A stretch of 64,000 bases of DNA from Isochrysis galbana (lineage: Eukaryota > Haptophyta > Isochrysidales > Isochrysidaceae), in assembly GCA_018136815.1 (NCBI GenBank), contig CM030935.1, forward strand, positions 3,980,299 to 4,044,298. Reading direction: 5' to 3'. This document shows, piece after piece, positions 21,924 through 33,495 of the stretch. The notes beneath the pieces are model-generated. The model was not told where the DNA came from. It saw only the letters and a program-made list of their open reading frames with translations, and did not search any database. The number at the start of each line of letters is the position of its first letter. The first letter of the stretch is position 1. Both the position numbers and the translations under genes were made by a program.

Positions 21924-23027
21924 GAGTCCGATGAGGAGGATAACGATACGCTTACGCCAAGTGGCGAAGTGCAACGCGGGCCATTCGAGTCGGAAGATGG
22001 CAAGGAGGACACCGCACCACGCCGCTCAAGCCGCATCGCGGGAGAGGAGCTCCCGTACACGGTGATGGACTACTCCACCTTGGGCAACGACAACACTGTC
22101 TTTGGCGACGAGAGTGCAAGCGAGTACTCGGCGTCGATGTGCCACAAGATCTTGATGGCGACTGAGGTGTGCGACGACGCCATCTACATCGGCTTCCCAA
22201 AGCCCTTTAAGCCGCACCAACTCAAGTACCTCCTTGTACGTGCACATGATGACGGAGATGACGCAGAACAGTCGAAAGCCGTCCCATGCCTTGTCCACTT
22301 CACGAAGGACTCCTTCTCCACATCCAATGAAACTCGCTTTCATGTCGAGGCACAACTCGGCCACGGAGACTTCGCGCGCGGTGCCCTTGAGTCCTTGGAA
22401 GATGCCAAACATGTTGTCAAAGCGGTTGGTAACCTCCTCCCTTGAGGGGAACTCCTGGAGGTTGGTCATCTTGAGTGTGTCATACTCCATCTTCTTGTCT
22501 TCAGCCTTGTCTTCGGTGTTGACCGCCACGTGCAACTCGTCGATGTGTTTGAACGCACGGTGGCCGTCGTACTTCTCTTCCTCCTCATCCGTGTAGAGCA
22601 CATCCAAGGTGGCCACAAGCTTGTCATCCTTGATGCACATGATGAGGAGGTCATATGCCTTGTTCAGTTCCACCTGGGTGGCTTCCTTGTCCTTGTCGGC
22701 GTCATCGACGCTTTCCGTCTTGTTCTTGAGCATCGCACGTCGGCAACCGTTCTTGCCGGCCATCGCGAGCAACTTGGGCCTGAATGCTCTCCATTCAGCA
22801 CCATCCTTGTTGTAGAAGAAGATCTTGTCATTGTTCTTGTCCATGTCTCTTTGTCTCTCGGCGGGGGTACCAGATGAGTGGCGAAAGCTGTCTTGTTACT
22901 TGTCTCTTAGGGGTCTCTACCCTTGCACGGTCCGATGTCCGTTCAAACGACTCAACCACGTTCAAACGACTCAACCGCCGTAACCGACTCAACCGCCGAT
23001 CACGTAACCGACACAAAAACAAAACCC
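21924..23027. mobile_element. Right half of the copia mosaic (segments 7-9)
   Basis: 21924-22231 continues segment 7 (+, RT linker to the RT start, containing SSRIAGEELPYTVMDYSTLG). At 22232 it switches to a 50-bp minus-strand RT piece (to 22281), then to a minus-strand gag/leader/LTR piece (22283-23027). That piece includes gag ATG at 22844, the primer-binding site, and 150 bp of an LTR (from 22875). The LTR is truncated at AAAACCC, where unrelated repeat DNA starts. Joints are blunt or carry one filler base. Confidence 0.8.
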
Positions 23028-23503
23028 AGCAAATGGGCGGAGAGGGGCGGCTGGCGACAGGAGGAAGATGAGGAGGGGGAGACTCAAGACGCCTACGGGA
23101 ACCAAGGTGGCAGGTATCTCGAGGCGCAGTCTTTTATTTCTCGAGGACAGCTCGCGGCGAGAGCTGTAAGGGCCGTTCTTCTTTTTTGACGAGAGGTTCC
23201 TCCCCCCCCCCCCCGGTGCTTTTTCCCGGAGAGTCGCCCGACGTAGGTCGGTCCGCCTCAATGGGTTTTCCCTCATTGTAGCTTGTGGGGAGTTATAATG
23301 GGAGCCGGGGGTTTGCGAGGGGGGAGATGTGGAGGGGTGCATACGTGTATGTATCTGTGGCAGCAACATGCGCCGAGGCGTACGGGCAGGTGCGCTGAGG
23401 GTTGTCGTGTTGGTACCGGGCTAGTGAGAGTAGTGGTACTAACGCTCAGTTGTTTTATATGGCTAGGAATGCTAGCTAACAAGATGTCATACAACGCTAT
23501 AAA
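23028..23503. repeat. Mixed dispersed repeats
   Basis: 23028-23070 is the reverse complement of about 38772-38815. 23217-23448 (GTAGGTCGGTCCGCCTCAATG ... GTACCGGGCTAGTGAGAGTA) is repeated inverted at about 31826-32066. 23455-23503 is a fragment of LTR family 2 (ATGGCTAGGAATGCTAGCTA, ACAAGATGTCATAC). Confidence 0.6.
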
Positions 23504-23635
23504 GCCGTTCATCTTGCCCAACTCACGAGAGCTACAAATATAATTCTCAACGAAAGTACTCGTAGAGAAGACCACTTGTGGCGCACTGGAGGCATCGCGA
23601 CGCTGGCTGCGACGAGCGGGCCCGGTCTTGCGGAG

Positions 23636-26600
23636 ATGCCCTTCCTTACCGTCGACTGTGGCCGTGGGCTGCGCCACCGCGTGGAAGTGGGGGCCAACAC
23701 GACGTTGGGTGAGGTGGTGGCCGCGGCATGCTCCAAGAAAGGGCTCGACCCGCAGGCCTACTCGCTCCGCCACGGTCGCACTCGTAGGACACTCGACCTC
23801 TCAACCACCTTTCGCCTCTCGGGACTTGACAATAACGCGACAGTCGAACTGGTCGAGGACGGCGCGCGCGCGATGCGCGTGACCCCTGGAAGCTCGCGCG
23901 GCAAATCATCGGCTGCCCCGCCCGCTGGCGCCCCATGCCGCGTTGCACTTCAGCTCGAGTCAGGCGAGCGCCGAACAGGGAGCCTGGCTCCATCGACAAC
24001 TCTTTTGGATAGCCTGCAGTCGCTATGCCCGGAGCTCTTGGCATCCGGAGCGCTTCCAGAGGGCCTTGCTCCCGGCGTCGTTTATGGAAGGCCTGTGACC
24101 GGCTGGTCCGAATTGCGCTCGACAACGCTTTCGGACCTGGGCATCAAGCCAGGCTCTGCCGCTCTCCTTCGCTTCCGCACAGTTACGCATGGGGATCCCA
24201 TAGACGAGAAGGTTTCAGAAACCAGCGACGTAGCTGTGGAGTCATCAGTAACTAACGAGACCCTTTCGGCTGTAACCTCCGCGCCGCTGCCGTCTTCAGC
24301 GCTCATCGCCGCTGAAGTGCAACCCGACGATGAGCTAGAGGTGCCAGCTGTCACTCCAGCACCACCTACTGCGCTACCAACAGCTTCAGCGCCCACTCTC
24401 ATTTCCGAGTCGATGAGCTCTAGCTCGTCAAGCGCTCTGTGCGTGTCTGGTGCCGATGCGTCCTTGCTGGCCGAGGGCACCGACCCGACCACCCTCAAGG
24501 TCATGTTGCACGAGTCACTCCTGGCACTTGGCCAAGCGGCTGAGGTTCTTAGGCAGCAAGCCGTGGAGGACGTCGCGGTAGAGACGCACGTGGCGGCGAC
24601 GACGGCTGCCGTGGATGTGAATGACCGGGCAGCGGCACCAGCACCACCACCCGTCGTGCTTACGTCGTCTGCGGCTTCCGGCGACGGCGTGCGATCACTG
24701 CTCATCCTGCGCAAGTATGCATCCAACATTCTGAACGCCCCTTCCGAGCCCAAGTTCCGCAACATCAAACAAAGAAATCCTGCCTTTAGCCAACGTGTGG
24801 GAAGGCATGCAGCCGCACGGACCTTGCTCAAACTTGTTGGCTTCGTCAACATCGAAGGTGACGGCGACTCGCGGGTATGGTACCTCCCGCCTACGGCTGA
24901 ACTCGCGCGTCTTCAAGCACTAGTGCAAGAGATCGATGACATCCTTGCGCCGACGAATGCGACTCGGGCCTCACACAGTCAAAATACTTTGAGTGGAGAG
25001 CCGGCCCTCGCGTCTACGGCACGGCAGGCGAGGCTCGGGACGGCTAAGGGGCTGCCGGCAGTGCACGAGGATGCGTTAATGGTACAATCGCAGCCAGCGC
25101 CATCTCGGGTTCCAACGGGAGGGTCAAGCCGGGAGCGCATCCATACGACCCTCACTGAAGCACAGGTGACACTCAATTGCTGGCCCAACTGAGCTCCCGC
25201 ACCTGGCTTTGCGAGCTTGTCACGCTGGCTACGTCGAGGATATTTATTCGAGAAAGCGTATGGTCGAGGCAAGGGGATGTCCACGGCGCATGACCGACTG
25301 CTATTCTCCTCGCTCACTCACGGTAGGTCGATTTACTCAAGCGCCGGAAGCTTGCAGTGCGAGAAGACATTACGCCGCCGCCACGAGGCCTACGGTGAGA
25401 ATTGTCTCGCCAAGCTCTCGTTTACAAACTTCTCCATCTCTCTCTTACACAATCACGCGATTCTCTGATGAGAAACATGGGACCCCGGCATCTGCCAACA
25501 GATCCCACTCGCTGATTGATAGCGCCCTGGAACGCATGCTGTAGGATCATCGATCCGTCCGAGGATGGTTGTACGTCAGCGGCCCTAGGCTCCAGTGCTC
25601 TTCCATCTGCAGATGACGAAGTTCCAGAGGAGTTTTACGATGTACACCCATGTGCAGCCCAAATCTCGATTTGGCGCGGAGCGATACAGCTCGAAGTGCC
25701 TACTTGCGCATGGAATTTCCTTCCATAGATCGAGCCTCCCGAAAAAGATAAGCGAGCTCACCCCCCTTGTCTCCTTCCCGACAGGTGACTGCTGATGATC
25801 TCCGTTCTCTCGTGCTGGGCTCCTCTGACAAACGCACCGATGCTCCAATCTTGAAGACGAGGGCGATGCGAGAGCTCGAGGCCCTTCAGGTGACTAGAAA
25901 ATCCTCTAAGCTACACTTGTCCACCGCATACCATGCGTCCGGTGGGGCAAGGGGGCGGTCTCCTATTATTCATGTAAGAGAGCGCAATATTGCTCCGAGA
26001 TGTGTGTGCTCACGCTTCAAGCCAACACAAGGCTCCGTGTCTTCATCTTGCATCTCTGGAGCTTCCTTGATCGAAGTTGGAGCGGTGAATTTGGAGCTGA
26101 CTTGTGCCTAATTTCTCCCTGCTGTTTCTCCGTGCAGTCGATGCGAGAGTACGACCGCACGCTCATTCGTGTGAGACTCCCTGGCGGTCTCATCTTCGAA
26201 GCAGCGTTCCACCCACAGGTGCGCAGATTGCATGCTAGCTCACATCTTTTAGGCAAGGCGTCTATCACACTCACCCTCGAAATCCGTGCTGTTCGTAGGA
26301 AGCTGTGTCTACCGTCCTTTCCCAGGTCCTAGCGTGCCTCCGTCCAGAGCTTCAGGGCATCCCCTCGCATCTGTTCTTCACGCCACCGAGGACTACCCTC
26401 GACCAGACTGTGTCCTTGGCTGCTGCAAATCTCACCCCTGCTGCCACGCTGATCCTCGGTTGGGATGTCCCGCTACCTCCGGATGTCTCTGCGGCTGAAC
26501 CACGTGCTTTGTTGGCCCCTCACGCTCGCAGCCTATTGGTCCCTCAAGATAATTCAGGTCATGGCAATATGCAAGACAATGCCCTCTCTTTTCCTGCAAC

Positions 26601-26763
26601 GCGCAGTGTTTCAGCTGCACCTCCGATAAACGGCGCGGCCACACTAGGAGCTTTAAGTTCTGGGATTGGCCCTTCGACTAGCACGGGCTTGAATTCGAAT
26701 GCTAGCTCATCTAGAGTTGGCGCTGAAGCCGAACGAAAGGTCCCCAAGTGGTTGAAACGGTGA
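23636..26763 (+). CDS. TUG/ASPSCR1-like p97 adaptor with UBL, PUB and UBX domains
   Basis: Five exons, all phase-0 junctions: 23636-25165, about 25564-25641, 25785-25889, 26138-26218, 26299-26763; about 752 aa. Residues 3-78 are a TUG-type ubiquitin-like domain (LTVDCGRGLRHRVEVG, LDLSTTFRLSGLDNNATVEL). A long Ala/Ser/Pro linker follows. Residues about 352-425 match a PUB domain (LRKYASNILNAPSEPKFRNI, LLKLVGFVNIEGD), which binds the p97/Cdc48 tail. The segment EVPEEFYDVTADDLRSL leads into a UBX domain (REYDRTLIRVRLPGGLIFEA, ACLRPELQGIPSHLFFTPPR, LILGWD), a second p97-binding module. It ends KVPKWLKR, like TUG proteins. Expected role: Cdc48/p97 recruitment or disassembly. The start of exon 2 is the least certain boundary. 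Confidence 0.85.
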
Positions 26764-27203
26764 CATCAACTCTTTGAGTCGCTGTGCATGTCGTACTCTG
26801 CGATTTTGACTTTTGGTCAGCCCATCCCAATCGTTCGAAAGGGAGGAGTGTACTAATGTTACTTTCTAATCTTGATGTTGTGGCTCAGTGCTCCCCTTCA
26901 TCGTCCAACCTATGAAAGGGACGTCGCATGGGCCCCACCTCGATCTAGATCGCACGCACGTGCAGGGCTAAAGCTTGGTCCGTCCTATGCTATCAGTAGC
27001 TTCTAGACCATTCTTAAGCCCTTACCAGGGTGATAAACGAAGACGAGCAAGCACAAAGAAGGCATAAACATAAACGGACCCGAACTAAACGCAGCATTCC
27101 CCCCCCCCCCCCTGCTGAAGCGGAAGAGTTTCTGGTGCGGTGTACATAGGGCGTTGTCTTCCGAAAAGATGCCGAGTTGTGAGCTTTTCAATATGAAGTG
27201 GCG
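26764..27203. other. Intergenic, no gene recognised
   Basis: Contains a run of about 12 Cs near 27102-27113 and no convincing open frame. Confidence 0.4.
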
Positions 27204-27440
27204 AACTAAGTTTATACTTAGTTCAGCATGGGGGGGCGCCTCGCGTCCCCCCTCTCAGGCACCAATTCCCCTCCGGGGGGCCTGTCGGTCAACCACACGC
27301 TCTGCCTTCTGGCATGAGCAAGGCATTCATCACAACCACCCAGACCCCCAGTGGGCGCGGGTCGCGAGCCGCACTCCCAGGCCCGCATGGGCCTGCTCTC
27401 GTACTGATACTGACTCCTTCCCCCCCCCCCCCCTGTTCGC
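27204..27440 (+). repeat. Palindrome-tipped GC-rich repeat
   Basis: AACTAAGTTTATACTTAGTT at 27204-27223, then CATGGGGGGGCGCCTCGCG, a C-run, CTCTGCCTTCTGGCATGAGC and a C-run at 27421-27432. Same head and order as at 11765-11904. Confidence 0.65.
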
Positions 27441-27742
27441 CAGGCAGACAGGTGACGGATCGAGCATGACCACTGGCTCGATATGCGATGATTCGGAAGG
27501 GAAACGATCGGCGGGAGGCGCGGTGAAGGTGGCCGGGAGTGATGGAATGGCGGGCTGGACCACCTCCTCAGCAGAGAAAGGTGGGAGGACGGGCTTGGGC
27601 GAGGGCGAGCGCGACGACGGAGCGGACATGACTGGGCGGATCGGGATGGGCCGAGGGCAGCTTCAGTGACGGAGAAAGAAAACTTGGGAGGTGAAATGAA
27701 GGAGAAGCGGAAAACAAAATCCGTCGGCGCTGCGAAACGACG

Positions 27743-28261
27743 GTGACGGGCCCCTCCGCCGCCCGCCTCCCCCCCGCCGCCCGCAAGTGCAGCGAGGTGA
27801 CCGTCCGCCTGCAAGCTCTGCACACCAGTCAAGCACACCTTGCGACCAGCTGTCCATTTCTCCCCTCACATGCGCATTGCCCCTCCACTCCCCTGGTGGA
27901 AGCTGGAGGGTCTCCCGGGTCGACTCCTGGGGCGGATGGTGCTACGCCTGGGTCTCCCGCCCACTCCCCCTCCCACTCCGCAGCGCCTTCGCCCGCCTCG
28001 GCAGCCGCGAGCGCTTCTGGATGCTCCTCCCCCTCCTCCATCTCTCCACACGACATGCTGGAGAAACTGGCGGACAGAGGTCGTTTGCCTTCATTTGGTA
28101 CCCCTCGTTTCCAAATACGCGATGCGGGGCCACCACGAGGGAGTCCCAATCCTAGGGGTGGGAGGGCGAGGGAGGGTGAAGGCGCGGGGGCGGCCCCAGT
28201 CTCGGCCGCGTCACAGGTACCCCTCCTGCCCCTGAGCGCCTTTCACTTTGTTCCGTGCTAG
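27743..28261 (+). CDS. Possible Ala/Ser/Pro-rich coding exon
   Basis: A 172-codon open frame with Ala/Ser/Pro/Gly bias, containing SPHDMLEKLADRGRLPSFGT. The opposite strand is also open. An internal 27-bp stretch (28079-28107, GTCGTTTGCCTTCATTTGGTA) recurs inverted at about 43221-43248, so part of it may be repeat DNA. No domain seen. Confidence 0.2.
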   Translation: MTGPSAARLPPAARKCSEVTVRLQALHTSQAHLATSCPFLPSHAHCPSTPLVEAGGSPGSTPGADGATPGSPAHSPSHSAAPSPASAAASASGCSSPSSISPHDMLEKLADRGRLPSFGTPRFQIRDAGPPRGSPNPRGGRAREGEGAGAAPVSAASQVPLLPLSAFHFVPC

Positions 28262-28467
28262 CCAATCAGTCATCAGATCTGCAGGTACCACTACGACACG
28301 TGTATTCACCACAGCACTCCGAGTTACTTTGGCACACCGACCCTGGCTCGCGGCATGGCGTCTCACACACTCCATCGTCATTGCACTCAAGTCCTTCACA
28401 GCACTCGTCGCCATAACTGCACCCCCCCCTTTTCTCGACACACGGTGGGACGCCCGTGACCCTTGCT

Positions 28468-28930
28468 TCATGGGGGGGAGTCTGCTACGTTTGCATTCGC
28501 TGTGGATAATCGCTTGGTCACGGTCCTGATGACAAAGACGACCACCGCCACGAGCGCGGCGACGACCCCAAGCGTGACCAACAAGGCGGTCAGCATTACT
28601 TTGTCGAAGATGAAGCGGAGGGCCAGCTGTGTTGGTGAAGGTGGACGCGAAGCCCGCCTCCGCCGACGAGTCGCTGAACCACTCGGCGAGGAGCACGCGG
28701 ACGGACGCACCGAAGCAGCGGCTGGCGTAACGGGTATCATGGCTGAAACGAATCCCATGGTGCAAGTGCACCGAGCAGCTGGCAAACTCTACATGGAGAA
28801 CAAGAAGGCCGTCCTCGCACGCGTCACGGACCTCGCCACCCAAGATCAGCCAAGCGACACCGTCGCCTGCCAGCAGAATGACGAGGAAGAGGGATGTGAG
28901 AAAAAGACGAAGAAGATGAAAACTCAGCAC
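28468..28930 (-). CDS. Possible small membrane protein in two frames
   Basis: One minus-strand frame near 28930 opens with a hydrophobic run (LRLFLTSLFLVILLAGDGVA) followed by a Cys-containing stretch. An overlapping frame downstream has a strong transmembrane helix (VMLTALLVTLGVVAALVAVV) and a basic tail (IRTVTKR). Together they look like a signal peptide plus type I membrane anchor with a missed intron or frameshift near 28640. No ATG or splice sites fixed; low confidence. Confidence 0.25.
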
Positions 28931-28950
28931 GCGTAGCTGGGGGTATAATA

Positions 28951-29030
28951 GACCAAAAAGAAAACAAATAACCTGACAATTATAATATTGAGCCTTGTGT
29001 ATATACCAAAAAGAAAACAAATAACCTGGC
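28951..29030. repeat. Short direct repeat
   Basis: ACCAAAAAGAAAACAAATAA followed by CCTG occurs at about 28952 and again at about 29005, 54 bp apart, separated by an AT-rich spacer. Confidence 0.6.
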
Positions 29031-29862
29031 CCTCTTTTGACGGAACGCGACTTGCACGATTGCGCTTTCGTGGAGTGAGAGGTTGTGTGGAGTGTTGATA
29101 TGATGCCAACCATAAAGTTTGTCCCACATTAATCGGCACAGCGGGCACGCACCTGATACTGAGAGCAGATGTACACCGGCGGCGAGCGCCCCGCGCTACA
29201 CACATGTCGCGCCATCTCGTGAAGTGTATGAGCGCTCCCTACAGTGAGTGAGTGGGAGACGAAGGAACAGAGGCAGCTCAGCAGAGGGATGGTGGGCGGT
29301 GGGCGAGGGCGTCGAGAACTGCTCACCGGCCACGGCAGTGGCCCGGCAGTGGTCCAAGATAATGTGCCACCATGGCCTCGCGACTCCCTCTCCCTCCCGG
29401 TCCACCAGAGCCCCTACTCCTCTCGCCTTGCGCTATTGTCAGACTTTTGTACAGCCGTTTTGGGCCCGCTCCACGTGCTGCGACGGTCGTGTGAGAACGA
29501 CGCGTGCGCGACGGAGCAACGCTGGCAGGGCAGTGTGTCTGCGGTTCTGTCTCACCTGCGGGAGCCCTGCGGCAGCCCGCATAGTGGCTAGGCCAGATGT
29601 GTCGGATCAGCCCGATGAAAGCGGGAGTCCTGCCGGCACTTCCCAAAAATAGAACGTCAAACTTTTGGCAACGAGGGGTAGCCACACTGCGAATAGACGA
29701 AAGACTCGTGTGGAGGCGCCGCGCGAGGGAGGCCGCCTCGCCTCGGCTGGGGCGGACGGCTCTCCCTGCGCTTCGAGCCAACGGAAGAGGGGGGAGTGGA
29801 AACGGAAGGGGGAAGGAAAAGGAAGGGGTGGGGGAGGGGGGATTGAACGCGGCGGAGAAGAC

Positions 29863-31104
29863 ATGGTCGGCGCGCGCGAGGAGGAGGGGCTCTCCACCTT
29901 TGACTGGCTCGTCAAGGCGATCGCCGGCTCGACCGCCGGCGCCATCTCTACCACGCTCTGTTCGCCTCTCGACGTCGCAAAGACACGCGCGCAGGTGCAG
30001 AGCGTGGTGGGGGGCGGGACAGCGCACAAGTACGATGGGGTGCTGCGCGCGTTGACAACTATTTATCGTGAGGAGGGCGTGCGTGGCTGGTACCATGGCC
30101 TCACCCCAACCATCTGCTCTGTCGCCATCTTCTGGTCATGCTACTTTCCGTGCTACGAGTATGCCAAGACGCACATCGCAGAGGCGAGCGGCTCAACGCC
30201 TGAATCGCCACGTGTTCATCTAGCTGCTGCTGGCAGCGCCGGGCTGATCACGGACGTAGTCACCAATCCACTCTGGGTCGTCCGGACACGCCTAACCACA
30301 CAGGCACTCGTTGATCAGCCTGGACACAGGCATTACACCTCCATGCTTCATGCCTTTCGGACTATTGCGCACGAGGAAGGTACCATTGCCTTCTTCTCCG
30401 GGCTACGCGCCTCATTTCTCGGCCTCTCCCATATCATGATCCAATTTCCTCTGTATGAGTGGCTGAAGCGCTATTTGTCGGAAGCTGTAACACCAAGACC
30501 TATCAACTCCGCGCCGCCACTCAACGAGCCAAAGCAAAATTCTTCGCCGGCCTCCATGACCGACATAATTGCTGCAAGCGCCATCTCCAAGCTCGTGGCA
30601 TCTAGTCTAACGTATCCGCACGAAGTCATTCGCGCGCGTCTGCAATTCGATCTCGGCTCACACATCTATAGCTCAACAATGGATGCCATTCGCAAGACTG
30701 TTGCATCTGATGGGTTGCTTGGACTTTGGCAGGGATACCAACTGAATATTGTTAGGACGATACCCCAGTACGCACGTCCATGCACCTGGGAGTCGGCGAA
30801 ACCTGCAAGCTCACAAAGCTCGCATTTCTCATGTTGACCTTTCCTGTATGATAGGTGTATCATCACCTTCACCGTGTATGAATCTGTCTCGAAGCACGTA
30901 TCCACAAACCTTGCTGAAAGGGCACTCGCAGGTGATACCCTCGGTCGCACTCTATCGGTCGTCTTACCACCGCCGGATGGTCTCAGCAATCGTGAGCAGG
31001 GCGCCTTATGTGGCGACAAGTCGCCCTCTAGCCGCAAGCAGCTTATTCGGCAAGACAGTCGCAGCGAGCCTGTGCTGAAGCTCACACGTACGGAGAGCAG
31101 ATGA
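29863..31104 (+). CDS. Mitochondrial carrier family (SLC25) transporter, NAD/folate/pyrimidine-nucleotide clade
   Basis: Exon 1 runs from ATG 29863 to 30767. The donor GTACGC and the acceptor at 30854 join in phase 2 to TGTATCATCACCTTCACC (CIITFTVYESVSKHV), restoring the last helix. The three carrier signatures are SPLDVAKTRAQVQ (about residue 32), NPLWVVRTRLTTQ (about 134) and YPHEVIRARLQFD (about 250). The NPLW and YPHEVIR variants are characteristic of the NAD+/FAD-folate/pyrimidine nucleotide carriers of the inner mitochondrial or plastid membrane. The substrate cannot be chosen from sequence alone. The 3' end is uncertain: after residue ~325 the frame may splice at CTCGCAG|GTGATA (30931) rather than run to the stop at 31104. 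Confidence 0.85.
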
Positions 31105-31825
31105 GACGTGCCGCTGCATAGCTGCTGATGGATGGCGGGCCGCACAAACTGCTGGGTCATGATAAAGAATGTTCGCGTCTAGATGACAGTGCATACCATC
31201 ATATTCGATGTAGACTTGCGGCCAGTCTTTTGCGGTTCTACTCGCTCTCCGGCATCCCTTGCTGCTTGTGGGACACACATCTCCCTTTTTGCTTTCATTG
31301 TGCCTCGTCAGCCGGCACAACTAGTTATCCTCATTTGTCCTGAATATTCAATTCGTACTCTGCCGTCGTCTTGATGCTCGGAGTTGCCTGCGACCTTCTT
31401 CTGGTTGTGTGGACACCGTGTTGTGTGGAAAACGAGGGGCAGAGCTGATTCTTACGCTGGCTGTTTTCGTACTCGAGACTTGCCCCCAACACTTGCAAAC
31501 TACGAAAGCTGCAACTAAACATTGGCCCTGAAATGTTTTGTATCTCAAATCCAGGAGCAAGCCCCCCCATGGACACTTGGGAGGAACTTGGACTCCTAGG
31601 TGTCATTGATAACGGACATTTTGCTTTGCTTGGTTTTTGGCTCTTGGAGTTGCAGCATCTCTAGGGCAGTCAGCCAGTGATTTATACAACTATTAGCATG
31701 TGAGGGGGCTGCATTTTTTGACCGTTCTCCGAAGCCCAAGAAAAAACTCCTGGGGGACTCACCTGCCTCCACGAAGAATTCCCTAGCTCGCTTGTTTCCT
31801 CCGAGTAATAATGTAATAATCTAAC
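31105..31825. other. Intergenic, no gene recognised
   Basis: Short frames only. 31703-31785 is the second copy of the repeat described at 2038-2118. Confidence 0.4.
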
Positions 31826-32100
31826 TGAGCATTAGTACCACTACTCTCACTAGCCCGGTACCAACACGACAACCCTCAGCGCACCTGCCCGTACGCCTCG
31901 GCGCATGTTGCTGCCACAGACACATACACGTATGCACCCCTCCGCATCTCCCCCCTCGCAGACCCCCGGCTCCCATTCTAACCCCCCACAAGTTAAAATG
32001 AGGGAAACCCCATTGAGGCGGACCGGTCGACGCCGGCCGACTCTCCGGGAAAAAGCTCCGGGACTGCGTGTCTGGGCGTCTGGGCTGCTAGTATTTCTAG
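31826..32100 (-). repeat. Dispersed repeat, inverted copy of 23217-23448
   Basis: Reads GTACCACTACTCTCACTAGC, CTGCCCGTACGCCTCGGCGC, CACATACACGTATGCACCCC, the reverse complement of the earlier copy, with scattered substitutions. Confidence 0.65.
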
Positions 32101-32180
32101 GGTGGTGATTATGAAAGGGGGGCCCGGGAGCTTTCCTCACTCTACCTACCTCCTTCTCCTTGTCCTGGGTGCCGCCTCAT

Positions 32181-32930
32181 AACTACTTTTATAAGTAGGA
32201 GGCCAATGGGGGCCTCGCGCCCCCCTCACTCCATCGCAGACACCCCCTGGGTGGGCCTGCACAACCAACCTCAGCCCCCGCCTGCTGGCAAGGGTTGAGC
32301 TGACACCACTCTGGCCCAGACCTTCCCCGAGCGCGCGCCGCGCGCCGCACGCATTCGCCTGCACTGGCCCTCGCTCGTACTGACCCCCCCCCTCACCACT
32401 GAGCCACAGACCACCGAGGCCGCCAGGTGGGCACCCAGGGCCAGCGAGGCGAGCGAGGGAGAGGCAGGAGAGGCCAGGGGCACTGCCCCAGCCTCCACTG
32501 CCCCCTGAGCTGCCCTGGCTGGCCCTCTGGGGGGCCCCGTCGGGGCCCCCCAGAAGGGGGCCATGGCGCGCGCCATGCAGCACACGCCCGTAGGAGAACG
32601 AAGAGAACGACGGGAAAAGAACGACAAAAAAAACGACACGATCCGGCCCGAGAATAGGTAAGAGAACCGCCTGTCTACGGTATATCAACGGGAGGACACC
32701 CCGCGCGGCAAGCAAACACCGCGAAAGTGCGGCAGCGGACGAAGAAAGGCCGAAGGGCGGGGGCCGAGACCCCCCGGGGACAATATAAGATAGTTCAGAA
32801 GGCGTTTTACGTTTGTCTGCCACCGGAACACCCAACAACAGGTCTGCCCCAACCCACCCCTTGCGCTTGGCCCGTCGTAGTGCACGCGGCCCCCCCCCCG
32901 ATACCAAAGACAAAGGAATGAAGGGGGTAG
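32181..32930 (+). repeat. Palindrome-tipped GC-rich repeat, variant tip
   Basis: Begins CTACTTTTATAAGTAG (32183-32198), then GGCCAATGGGGGCCTCGCGC, CATCGCAGACACCCCCTGGG and AGCCCCCGCCTGCTGGCAAG. 32760-32890 (GAGACCCCCCGGGG, CAACAGGTCTGCCCCA, CGTAGTGCACGCGG) matches 37780-37910. No gene. Confidence 0.6.
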
Positions 32931-33362
32931 TGTAAAGGGAGTGAGTGTTCTGGGGTATAGGCGATGGCGTGAGTCGGTACCGTGAGTGCGTGGTCTTTAT
33001 AGCTAGCGGTAGTAGCCTGAATCTTCAGATGTTTTTTTTTCCTCGGTGCCGCCTATATGTGATGTCGTCGTCGTGACTAGGCGATCTCCCGACTCTAGCC
33101 GGATAGTGCGCGAACTATTCTTTTTCCTTTGAAAGTTATACTTATAAATGGATGACCTAATATCAGGTATCAGGGGTGGTGGACCTTTTATCATGATATC
33201 AGGACCTAATATTAGGCTGATGGAGCAACTAGGCTACGGACAGGCAAGGCCTGCACTCCATTGGGCATGCCTTATGGCAGAGGCCCCTCTCCGCAGCCGG
33301 GTAGCCCTTATGGGCACAACTTAATGACAAGCTGTCTGACATTGCAACACATCACTCTCGAA
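32931..33362. other. Intergenic with a small inverted-copy repeat
   Basis: About 32998-33040 (ATAGCTAGCGGTAGTAGCCT, GAATCTTCAG, then a T-run) is repeated inverted at about 52908-52947. 33155-33220 holds two GACCTAATAT(C/T)AGG motifs. No gene. Confidence 0.45.
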
Positions 33363-33426
33363 GTAGGGGCTCCGTTGCCGTCAAGTCACGGTCCCTCAGC
33401 ACTAGGATTAAACTAAGACAACAAGA
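33363..33426 (-). repeat. Fragment of LTR family 2
   Basis: Minus-strand match to the first ~65 bp of that LTR (GTTGTCTTAGTTTAATCCTA, GTGCTGAGGGACCGTG, GGCAACGGAGCCCCTAC). Confidence 0.6.
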
Positions 33427-33495
33427 AATCTCTAACAATTACGAATCTTCCTTTTTTAGCTTCAGCTGCTGCGCTGCGCACCCTCTGGGCGCGCG

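Noticed and set aside
29597-29862. Upstream extension of the mitochondrial carrier frame
   Set aside because: Open but Arg/Gly-rich low complexity without ATG in a good context; carriers start close to the first helix, matching ATG 29863.
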